Notes under the pieces: generated by a model
Told to the model about the DNA's origin: nothing
The model's input: only the letters and a program-made list of their open reading frames with translations
Databases searched by the model: none
Shown here: piece after piece, positions 22,813-32,700 of the stretch
Position numbering within the stretch: position 1 is the first letter of the stretch
Layout of the letters: each line of letters starts with the position of its first letter
DNA from: Aquatica leii
Taxonomy: Eukaryota; Arthropoda; Insecta; Coleoptera; Lampyridae
Assembly: GCA_035610365.1 (NCBI GenBank)
Contig: CM069433.1
Coordinates: 191,836,760 to 191,900,759, forward strand
DNA length: 64,000 bases
Direction of reading: 5' to 3'
Translations under genes and position numbers: made by a program

Positions 22813-23418
22813 TGTGACAATGCAAAGATATTGTTTATAAGTAGATAAATGATAATAAATGCAACAAATAACTATTTGTTATGCAAAACCCAAATGGGAC
22901 GTTATAAATATGATTGTAAAAATAGATAATAAATTGATAACACCCAAATCAAAGAATGTTTTGGCATAAATAAGATAGGTTATGATGGGTTATGTTAATA
23001 ACATAGGTTATGATTGTAGATGCTTTGGAGGGAAACGAGGGAAATACAATAGCAAGGAAACGTACCTTTTTTCGAAGTGAGCGTAGTCGATAACGCAGAT
23101 TTCGCTGTTGCGTAATGTAGGATATGATGTGTGAATTCCCGCCAATGCACGAGGACATTTACAATTGATTGGGAGCCGTCATTTTCTCCATATAAAGATG
23201 TGTATGATGAAATTTGATCTCGTTGCTGATGATTTTCTTACTTGCAAACAACGATCGTAGATGAACCCTTCTCCAAGTAGAGAACAGCGATGTACCAAAT
23301 GGCCGCTGGGTTATGATTATGTTGAACGCGTGTATGATTCTTTAGGATGAGATGATTTCACCATAATTTACGTTGATTTCTGGATTATTTAAATAAATAA
23401 TCCGGTCGATGGACCAAA
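22813..23418 (-). other. BEL/Pao 5' untranslated leader
   Basis: The stretch between the 5' LTR and the gag start. The minus-strand frame at 22949-23158 (69 codons) has no recognisable domain. It should contain the primer binding site next to the LTR and the packaging region. Confidence 0.6.
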
Positions 23419-23709
23419 ATGGTTTAGTTTAGCAATGGACTGTATATTTTTTTGTTATTTTATTTTATTGATTGTACATCTCACTAAAAAATGCCACGTT
23501 ATTCAAACTTAAAAATGTTACTACTTTTCTAACGTTCTAATACTAATCCTTATCGGGAAAAATCCCCTCTTACAAAGTCATGTGATACATGCGCCTTGTA
23601 CAAAAATTTAAATTAAAACTAAAAAGCTTCCCTAAAGGAGGGAACAGACTTTACAAACATAGTCGTAGGTTGTGTTGCCTATACGACCTTTAACATTTAA
23701 ACTTAACCA
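23419..23709 (-). repeat. BEL/Pao LTR (5' LTR of the minus-strand element)
   Basis: Same ends (TGGTT...AACCA) as 17005-17293 and followed by the second copy of the ACCAT target duplication. Just inside on the minus strand is ttttggtccatcgaccgg, the position of the primer binding site. I did not identify the tRNA. Confidence 0.93.
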
Positions 23710-23714
23710 ACCAT

Positions 23715-23930
23715 ATTGAACCCTATCTCGGACCATTTGGACCAACATCTCAATATCGATGAAACATTTCGGTTTACACGACGAGCAATTTCTCTCAGCG
23801 AAAGTCCGGCCTCTCTCATACCAATAATACGGCCACGTTCAAAATCACTTAATTGGACAAAATGTTGATGTAGACGTACTCTCGGCATTGTTATCAAGTT
23901 CAGAATGAAATTGTGAACAAACAACAACAA
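23715..23930 (-). pseudogene. Tc1-like transposase, N-terminal helix-turn-helix part
   Basis: On the minus strand the protein carries QLSDFERGRIIGMREAGLSL and REIARRVNRNVSSILRCWSK. This is the first DNA-binding helix-turn-helix of Tc1 transposases. It stops exactly at the ACCAT target duplication of the BEL/Pao element. The sequence resumes at 17004 with a GSGRPR motif in a shifted frame. A likely start is the ATG of MPRVRLHQHF, because Tc1 proteins usually begin close to this helix. Confidence 0.9.
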
Positions 23931-24057
23931 TTTGCAAACTTGAGAATTACTAAATGGTCTACTACTTCAAATTTATTGTTACTATGTTACTATGGAAACA
24001 ACAGCAAAAAAAACATAAAACTACTCGCTAGATATAATTCAAATTTTAATCAGTTTG

Positions 24058-24131
24058 TTTCATGAAAATGGACGTTTCCTAAAAATTTCAATAAAACAAG
24101 TTCTAGGTGTTGCAATTTTTCTGGAAGTCAG
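24058..24131 (-). repeat. Terminal inverted repeat of the Tc1-like element (right)
   Basis: Complement of 16172-16249 with a few differences. It ends gaagtcag, followed by TA at 24132-24133. Confidence 0.9.
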
Positions 24132-24137
24132 TATATA

Positions 24138-26206
24138 CAGGGTGTTAAAAAAAGATGCGGCAATATTAAAGGAGGTTATTGCCCAGGTCATTTTATACAA
24201 AAAAAAGTTTCTACAAAACATAGTTCTGCAAATGCTTCGTTACCGTTGACGTTTAATTTTAAAAAAAAATAAAAATTAGATTTTTCCAAAACGGCTTAAG
24301 TATTATAATGAAATTTAGGCGTGTTATGGCTGTGAGAGACACATACTTTGCAATACAACATGATGTTTCAGTCGTACCAGTTGCGCGCGTATTGGGACGT
24401 CACTGGCTATTTTTCAAGAAAAAATAGGACGCTGCTAAAAAAAGCTCTCTTAACTTTTTATCATACGACGTACCGTTTTTTAATAAAAAAAACATTTTAG
24501 TGCATGTCAATTTATTACAGAATGTTTTTTTAAAGAACAAGGGTTTTATTCAAGGGCAAAAACAAATATTTTATCAAACCAACAATTTTACCAACCAAAA
24601 ATTACAAAAACTGTTCAAAGTGACCACCTCGAGCTCGGATGCAAGAATCCAATCTTCTCCTCATTGACTGGCGAACTCTCTCAAAAACACCAGGGTCGGT
24701 TATAATTGAGTTGCACACAGCAATGATTCGATTTCTTAAGTCTTCTACGTTTTCCAATAGAGTAGCGTACACCAAGGACTTCAAATGGCCCCACAGGAAA
24801 AAATCTAGGGGATTTAAGTCCGGGGATCGTGCAGGCCATAAGTGAGGTCCACTTCGGCCAATTCAGCGATTTCCGTATGCTTGTGTTACGAAATCACGAG
24901 CTACTTGACTAAAGTGGGCTGGTGCGCCATCATGCATATACCACATTGCATCTCTAATTGCTAATGGTACTTCCTCTAGAAATCCAAAGAGCGTGTTTTC
25001 CAAAAAGTTGCGATACGCCTCTCCGGTAAGTCTCCTTGGTAAAAATATCGGTCCAATTAGGCAGTCACCTACAATCCCAAGCCAAACGTTCAAAGAAAAC
25101 TGATGCTGAAAACGATCTTCAACAATTTCATGTGGATTTTCGTCACACCATACATGGTTATTCTGGAAATTCCGTATTGCATTTCTTGAAAAATTCATCA
25201 GGAGTTGAAGGATTTGAACCATTTTGTGCAAAAGCCATTGACAGAATGCAATGCTAGGAGGGAAAATCAGCAGGAAGAAGTGTTTGAACGCGTTATATAT
25301 GGAATGGATACAACAAATTTTCCTTTACAATGTGCCAAATAGTCCCATTACTTACATCCAAAGCATCAGCAATTTTTCGAGTAGAAGTACCTCGATCTTC
25401 TTTAATCATGTCTAGCACATCCTCTTCCAGCTATACTGTTCTTGCTGTCCTTGGTCTTCCTGATCCTCCACTTCGTCTTAATGTGCCTTTTTCATAAAGA
25501 CGCCGATGAATACATTCGAAAGTTTTTCTATCAGGAGCAATACGGCGAGGAAATCTTTTAGTATACAAACGCCTAGCTTCTAATGCATTTCCATCAGCGA
25601 GTCCATAAATGTAGGGCATGTCGGTCATCTCGGCATTTGTATAGGGATTCATGATAAGGAACTTCAACAAATTCGACACATAAAAAATGATTAATCACGA
25701 GACTCATTCAATATGTTATTCTTTGTCATTGAATAAAACAGGACTGTTTAAAAATATTTTTGTACGCATGATAAATTGATATGCACTAAAATGTTTTTTT
25801 ACTAAAAAACGGTATGTCGTACGATAAAAAGTGAAGAGACCTTTTTTCTTCACAATTGAACAAGGACTAAAAACATATTTTTATTTTTAGAGAAATCAGC
25901 GGCGTCCTATTTTTTTTCTTAAAAAACAGCTTGTGACGTGCCAATACGCGCGCAACTGCTCGACGAAACATCGTATTGTATTGCAAAATATGTGTCTCCC
26001 ACAGCTATTAACACGGCTAAAATTTCATTATATCTTAAGCAGTTTTGGAAAAATCTGATTTTTACTCTTTTTTTTTAATTAAACTTTAACACGCTGTAGA
26101 TCGGTAACGAAGCGTTTGCGGAACTATGTTTATAGGAACTTTTTTGTATAAAATGACCTGGGCAATCACCCCCTTTAATATTGCCGCATCTTTTTTAAAC
26201 ACCCTG
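24138..26206 (-). mobile_element. Tc1/mariner-superfamily transposon with long terminal inverted repeats
   Basis: Starts CAGGGTGTT and ends with its complement AACACCCTG, with TA on both sides (24136-24137, 26207-26208). The inverted repeats are unusually long, about 380 bp on the left (to about 24515) and about 440 bp on the right (from about 25765). Shared blocks include agatgcggcaatattaaagg, gcccaggtcattttataca, ttgcaatacaa and aaaacggtatgtcgtacga. The right repeat carries about 55 extra bases. A degenerate transposase lies between them on the minus strand. Confidence 0.9.
24602..25679 (-). pseudogene. DUF4817-type mariner-like transposase, degenerate
   Basis: Minus-strand order: DUF4817 helix-turn-helix (MPYIYGLADGNALEARRLY, then PRRIAPDRKTFECIHRRLYE and GSGRPRTARTV). 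A second helix-turn-helix follows (DRGTSTRKIADALDV). The DDE core then reads HVWCDENPHEI, NVWLGIVGDCLIGPIFLP, MHDGAPAHFS with a catalytic Asp, and PARSPDLNPLDFFLWGHLKS. The third acidic residue is Asp, as in mariner DD(34-37)D proteins. Stops lie at 25431, near 25290 and at 24861-24863, with a frameshift near 25260. The region of the first catalytic Asp is altered. Not functional as assembled. Confidence 0.9.
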
Positions 26207-26510
26207 TATAGATCCAATATATTAAGTTTCTTTTATGTAAAATTAATTTTTCATACTAAATAAAATTTAATCGATTTAATACGTTTTAAATACATAACAT
26301 AAAACCAAAATTGTTATCGTTTAGTACATGGAATTTAAAATCAAACAAGCGCCGATTAAATTTAAAGCCCTAATTTGCCTATTCAATAATTATTATGTAA
26401 ATTTTAGATGATTTCGGTTTTAATGTAAATAGGTGTAATGACCAACGTTAAAATGCCAATTCTGACAAATTATTATCAAACTTCAAATTCCGACATTTGC
26501 TGTACGTAGA
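26207..26510. other. Upstream region of the CAP-H gene
   Basis: About 300 bp of AT-rich single-copy-looking DNA between the last transposon end and the likely promoter. No specific factor site is claimed. Confidence 0.4.
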
Positions 26511-26518
26511 TATAAAAG
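26511..26518 (+). promoter_or_regulatory. Possible TATA box of the CAP-H gene
   Basis: TATAAAAG lies 25 bp before the first ATG (26536) and 140 bp before the ATG of the main frame (26651). If used, transcription would start around 26540, just at or after the first ATG. That would leave 26651 as the usual translation start. There is no direct evidence of promoter activity. Confidence 0.35.
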
Positions 26519-26535
26519 CGATTAGAGTTCAAATA

Positions 26536-26797
26536 ATGTTTGTCCATAATAATTCGAGAACGAGTATTGCATTAGAAAATACTAGTAATAGATTCAGTTA
26601 TGTAAGTAATTTTGATTCGGTTTAAATAAATTATTATTGCAATTGTAGTTATGAATGATGAACTGGATAGTTCGATTAACCAGAATCAAATAGAATTTAG
26701 AAGAAGATTAACCAATTTCCTTGCGCAATCGCCTCTTGCAAACGAGGCAGAAATTAAAGAGCATTTTAATATATGCTTAAAATTGTACATGGAAAAC
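26536..26797 (+). CDS. barr: CAP-H exons 1-2 (SMC2-neck-binding N-terminus)
   Basis: Exon 2 (26649-26797) follows ttgcaattgtag and ends at GTAAGT (26798). From ATG 26651 it gives 49 codons ending AEIKEHFNICLKLYMEN. This is the kleisin helix that joins the next exon as ENKISIKNAW, matching the family's ENKITxKNAF. Upstream, an open stretch from ATG 26536 (MFVHNNSRTSIALENTSNRF) runs into two possible donors: GTAAGT at 26602 and GTAATT at 26606. The second keeps frame with exon 2; the first gives an immediate stop and leaves 26651 as the start. Intron 1 is 43 or 47 bp. Confidence 0.85.
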
Positions 26798-29700
26798 GTA
26801 AGTATTTGCATTTTATTGTTTTCATAATAATCACGTCGTTTATCGCATTTTAATATAACAGATCTAATTAAAAGCTTTTGCTATCTATTATCTATTGATC
26901 TAATAAAAAAACTACAGAATTATATGCACTTTTTAAGGAATCTTTTGTTGAATCTATTCGGTTTCATTACAAGTTTCTTACTGTAGTTAAAATTAAAACA
27001 TGCAGTTACAGTACATTTTAGGCTCTATTGTAAATGCGATTTAATTTGAGAAGTCGTTGAAATCAGGATCTTCGGACTGTCTCGAAGGATTTACGCCGAA
27101 CACCTTCGAGTTAAATTTTACCTTTCTCGCATTTTTTTTTAAACTGAAAAAATCAATCGACCGGTTTTCATTAACTCATTAAGTGGGCTTTAACCGTTCT
27201 GTGTTTTGTGCTTTACAAGAATATTTTCGTGCTGACTCAATTTTCTTGATACTATCCTACAGGTAAGCACTGGCGTAGTTATTTATTTTCCGTTATTATT
27301 CCTGTTTTATGCATATTTTCATCTTAAATTATTTGTTATGGGCGTTTGGCATCCGACTAATTCACTGTAGTACTCGCAGGCACATTTTATTACGAAGTCT
27401 CCGTTTTCATATCCTAGAGGATATTTTTTACAGCTTGGAAGTCACTTTTATGTACTTAATGTTGTTAATGTAATTTTATAACTGAAGTTCCTGCGTGAGA
27501 GAATCTGATTGAATGCAAGCTGCGAAGTTTGATAAGAATTGCGTTTGCTATCATTTATTGAGTTTTGTTTCGGAGTAGTTTGTATAATTAACATTAATTT
27601 TAAATTATATCTAACATAATTTTCTAGTAATCGTTAAAAATGCAATAGAAAAACGTGTTGCTGCACGAAATATGACGTCACGTACACCAAACTGACCTCA
27701 GAAAGTTTATACTAAAATAAGAATGTCTTCCGGGTTTGAACCGTGTCATTGTTGTTGTAACCGAAGTTGCCAACGTTTCGCCCACTTTCGTAAGGGGCTT
27801 TATCAGGGAGTGAGATAAATCGCAAAACTCAAACAAGCATCCGAAATCCAACCAGGGCCGGACTGGGGACAAAATCTTAATGGTCCCCGCACTACGCCTT
27901 TCTCTCGGGAAAAAGAAACGCATTTGGACTTTACGCATAGGCCTAAATTCGATATTGTTTTTACTTTTTGTTAAAACAAAAAATTAACCAAGACAAAACT
28001 GTTTAATTACATTATAATTATACTGTGTGTACAAGTGTAAAATAATGTAACTTGTTACATGTTACAATTTTAGAAGTCTAGTTAGTTCCGCAGTACTATG
28101 ATTTTCTCGTATTCAAATTGAAAATCTCTTTCTACATAAAACAAAACAAAATCCTCTAATAATTCTTGTCCCAAAGAAGATCTCGAGCGATTCTTGATTC
28201 GTTTCAACACTGAGAAAACTCGCTCGCAAGATACTTGAGTACACGATAAAGTTAAAGCAAACTTGTAGACTATGTAAAAAGTCGTATTGAATTCGTCATG
28301 TGTACTTAACTCCTGCAATAGTTCTAGCGCGCAAACTAGACAATGGTTACATTTTTCCTTTGCGTCGCAATGTTCCAATTCTTCAATCATTTCATCTTAT
28401 TCAGCGACTTTATGTAAAACAGTCATCTAATCTTCCTCCGCATGGTCGCTGGATGATAGGGCGCAAGTAGCTGCGGTTGCTAATGGCGTTTTCTGCTTCG
28501 GATTGTAAGCTTCATAATAAATTGAGAATTGGTGTAACTCTCGGAAAAGTTGGTCACGGTTGGTGTTACTGAGTTCAGACAGTTCATCGCGGCTCATTTC
28601 CAAGGTTTTGACTTTCGCGAAACTTCTGGGGTCAAGCAAAGCGATGTCATTCATCAGTTCATCATTGCATATGAAGCGCCTTTGAATTTGTGGCTGTGCA
28701 GTATCGATGATGACATTAAAAACTCCGAATTGGAAAGCTTCTGTCGAAGATTCTTAGAGTTGTCTTGACTCATCGGCAGATATCTCTCCAGGAAGAAGCT
28801 TCTTAGCAATTGGAACACGTTTCTGTGAAAGCTCTTGTTCAATTGTGCGTTCCTGTACATTAGCAACGAACTCGGAAGTTGCACGGTGTAGTACTGTGAA
28901 GTTCTTACGTTTTTCACAGATCTGGGCATGCAATGTTTTAATCAAATTGCTCGCTTTCAAGCAATCGAGACCATCAGTTTGAAGATATTTGGAAACTGGC
29001 GTAGATACGTTGAACAAGTCACGATACACAAAAGCAATAAGTATGTTTTCAAATTTGCACCAGTTGTCAAGGAGGGACTTTGCCTTGAATGAGAAGTCAG
29101 ATGCAAAGTCATCACCAATTGCAATAGTATAAAGACAAATGAGCAGCGTCAAGAACTTTTTACAGTCCTTCAACGGAACATTCGGAACATCAATAAAACT
29201 TTGTAGTGCTTTATCTTTACTCCACCAACGAGTTGCATTTACTTTCTGTAGCCGATGGAGTAGTTGATGACCCTTACCTGACTCTTTATTAATCGCTGTC
29301 CACACAAACATCCTTTTATAAGATTTAGAAATGAAGACTGCCGTGCTTTGTAGCAGACCAAGGAAATCTTTTGCAGACTTACAACTTTCTGTGGAGTTTG
29401 TCATCACCAAGTTGAGAGCATGTGCATAACAATGTTCATAAACCAGTGACGGACTGTCCCTCTTTAGTTGAGCTTGGTGACCGTTATACTGCCCACTCAT
29501 ATTTGCTGCGCCATCAAAGGAACATCCGACTATCTGCTTGGTGGCCAGTTGAAACTTAGCCAGTTCCGATTTGATTTGCAGATATAGTGCTTCCCCTGTT
29601 CATTTTCAGTAACCGCACATGTACGCGCCCATTTAGTACATATCTCACAAATAATGCCAGCTGATCCATAACTGCAATATTCTGAGTTGAATCAACTTCT

Positions 29701-32700
29701 ATACTAAAAATCATTGCTTGGCGAACCTCATTGGCAATGTCCAGCTGAATTTGAATGGCCATATATTTGATGAGCTTATTCATAAAAGACTTTGAGAAGA
29801 AGGTCAAAAAAGCACCTCTTCCTTTAAGTCCAAGAGATTTCGCCTTTCGGTCTTGGCTATTTTTAATGGCCTGATCAACATGATTTTTTATGACATGATC
29901 ATAATTAGCTAAAAGTAAGACTAACTCTAAGAAGTTTCCATGATTTATTTGCTTGTTGTTCAGATCGCCTGCTGCTTCAAATTTTGCTCTATAAGCCAAG
30001 CCTTGCTTGCCAATAAGCGATGTCAATTAGGCGGTGCAATATTTTTCGTGTGACTTGGATGTCACTTCTCCGTTTTGTTACCATTTCCATGTTTATCAAT
30101 GATTCAATGTTTTTTTTTGAGCTGACGTGCAGATACGTTTGGCTATTAAATAACGAGACAGCATATGAAAAAGAAGTTTATTGTAAAAATTATTCTACAA
30201 TTAAATGTTCCCCTTCAACGTACTACCTTCCCCTCGCCACACACATTCGTTTTTTTCCATCAGTCAAAGCAATGCTGGCAGTCTTCTTTTGTGAGAGCAT
30301 TTAGGAGCTCCCCCGATTTTTGCTTCACCTCTTGTATCGACTCGAACCGGGTTCCTTTTAAGGCAAACTTGATCTTGTGAAACAAGAAAAAGTCACAAAG
30401 CGCTAAATCAGGCGAGTACGGCGCGTGTTCGAGCACTGGAGTGCCTCTAGCAGCTAAAGAACGCTTCACAGAAAACGCGATATGGACAGGCGCGTTGTCC
30501 TGGTGCAAGACCCACGACTTGTTTTTTCACAATTCCGAGCGTTTTTTACAAAATCGGTCTCGTAGTGTTGTCAATTCGTTATGTAGAATTTTCCGTTTCT
30601 TTATCGACAATCTCCGCGCACAATTTCATTTATTTTGGTCACTGTTTGCGGAGTTGAAACAGACACAGCTGGACCTGGACGTTGGTCATTTTTGATGCTC
30701 TCTCGGCCTTCAAAAAACCTTTTATGCCATTCGAAAACACGTGCACGAGATAGAGAATTTTCACTGTAGGCCTCTTTCAACAATTTATAGCACTCCGTCG
30801 GAGTTTTTTTTAATTTAACAAGAAATTTTACATTGATTTGTTGCTCATGTTTATCGTCACACATTGTTATCGGCACGAGAAAAAAACGCGTTTATTTTTA
30901 ACATCTATAGAAAAAATACTACTACAGCGACAAAAACGTTTTTTCGTACTGGCGTAGCAGACACTACACGCTAACCAACGCTGCATTCGTGTCTCTCCCT
31001 TCCCTTCTAGGAAGCCTTCTGCGCGTGCAGTTTCGTTAATTAATAGCCAGACCTCGTATGCTCTTGCAGCATTGACATGAGCGGTTGAAGTCTCGTGTTT
31101 TTCAAGTCTCCCATATAGATGCTTCAAGTTCACTTCCATTCCTTTAATAAAAGAGGAAGAGATATCTCTGTCCGTAAATTCTGAAGAAAATGACATACAG
31201 ATAGCACAATATACCTTCCGTGTTTCAGAGCAATACGATAGCAATTTACGAGGTTCAGTTGATATATCAGGTAATGTGCGCTAATACGTTTTTCTTGTCT
31301 TAAATGGAAGGTCTGTATCTATGTCACTTGGCTGGATAGGATGATGTTTCATGAAGGCTAGTGCGTGATAGTGTGGTGGAATAAATTTCCAAAGGTCTGA
31401 ATGACGAGAATGTGCTTCGTTGATATCTTCCGATAGTGATTTCTCAGCATCAGTTACCTCTCGTTGGGGTTGAGATTGATGAACTGAAGGGGGTTCGCCG
31501 TCGGCGTCTTGGTTTGGATTTGGGCTTGCAGTTGCGGATGTTGTTGCTCCTGGCGATCCATCTTCATTATACTGTTTTTCAGATTCAGCATCCGTAGGAC
31601 GTTTTTCAAAGTCAGGTGGTATCGATTCTCCTGATGACGTCGCTTCAGATATCGATGCTGTTGTTCCAGCTACATCAGGGCTGCCTCTCAAAAGAGCATT
31701 TAGGGGATACTTGTTTGTCAAACAGTTTCCTCTGTTTTGCATCAGCAGCTATTTTTTCAAATTCACGCTTCCTATTCTCATCACGCTTTAGTGTTCCAGA
31801 CTTATATTGCCGTTTCAAGTTAGATATCTTGTCGCTCATTTCAACTGCTCTGAGCCTGTAAGTGAAACGACCAAACATACCACTGCATACTGTTCCTTTA
31901 GTGGTTTTTGCAAGTAACGGGACCGCGATAATTTTAGTCTATGCAAGCAGAGGTGCAAGCGCTGCACTCTGTGTAAGTGGAATGCACAGCGGGGTGATAC
32001 TTGGAAGATTTGAAAATGTTTTTAAAATTATTTTTTTAGATTTGCTAAACTCGTTTTTTACTGTCTCTAAGTCTAACGCAAGTAATCGGTTGAAAGCCCA
32101 TTGGCCCCTGTAGCCGGTGAGGATGCTGTTGGCACCGGGGGGGATGCCCTCCCAGTCCCCTGGGCCAGTCCGGCCCTGAATCTAACTAAGAACTTCTCAA
32201 AAGCTAGATCGTTCCGTTATTACACGCATTTCAGAACATGATCGTTGTATAAGGAAAAGGTATATTTCCAAGTCTACGGTTGCTGAACATCATTTTACTA
32301 CAGGTCATAAGCTCTTTGGTTCCCGGTCATTGGTCATTTATCGAAAACACGCCCCTTATCAACCGTAACCCAATCAGAGTCGAGCTTAACCATCCGTGGA
32401 TAACCTAACTTTTGAGAAGTTCTTAGTTAGATTTCGGTTGCTTGTTTGAGTTTTGCGGTTTATCTCACGCCACGACCTAACTCTGTAGTGGTTCTTTGTT
32501 AGATTTTCGTTTGCTTTTTTAGTTTACCGTTTTCTTTCTTGCCTTTTTTAGAGGTTAGAATCTGGATTTTCACAAGTTGAATTTTAGTTAGATTTTGGTT
32601 GTTTGTTTAAGTTTTTCGATTTATCTCACGCCCTGATGAAGCCCCTTACGAAAGTGGGCGAAACGTTGGCAATTTCGGTTACAACAACGATGACACGGTC

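Larger units (their letters stand above)
17005..23709 (-). mobile_element. BEL/Pao LTR retrotransposon, complete but with broken ORFs
   Basis: Two LTRs (17005-17293 and 23419-23709) start with TGGTT and end with AACCA. The 5-bp target duplication ACCAT lies at 17000-17004 and 23710-23714. The order on the minus strand is 5' LTR, gag with DUF1759, zinc knuckles, DUF1758-type aspartic protease, RT, RNase H, integrase, 3' LTR, which is the BEL/Pao order. The stops and frameshifts seen are an in-frame stop between protease and RT (20623), a frameshift near 20150, a stop at 19856, a stop near 18044 and a frameshift just after it. About half a dozen differences between the LTRs suggest a fairly recent insertion. 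Confidence 0.95.
16172..24131 (-). mobile_element. Tc1-like transposon, split by a BEL/Pao insertion
   Basis: The outer ends are inverted repeats of about 75 bp: left ctgacttgcagaaaaattgc..., right the complement of gcaatttttctggaagtcag. Each is flanked by TA (16170-16171 and 24132-24133). The transposase lies on the minus strand in two halves, an N-terminal part at 23715-23930 and the rest at 16307-16975. Between them sits a complete LTR retrotransposon (17005-23709). Removing it and one copy of its target duplication leaves about 1.25 kb, the normal size of a Tc1 element. The element was present before the retrotransposon arrived. Confidence 0.92.
27853..32178 (-). mobile_element. hAT transposon of the ZMYM/DUF4371 type, with a mariner inserted
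   Basis: The ends are cagggccggactgg and its complement ccagtccggccctg. The 8-bp target duplication is aatccaac (27845-27852) / aatctaac (32179-32186), with one mismatch. Eight-bp duplications are diagnostic of hAT. Joining the flanks restores a Penelope-like repeat that is intact at 32405-32465, confirming insertion into that element. Without the mariner the element is about 3.4 kb. Confidence 0.92.
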
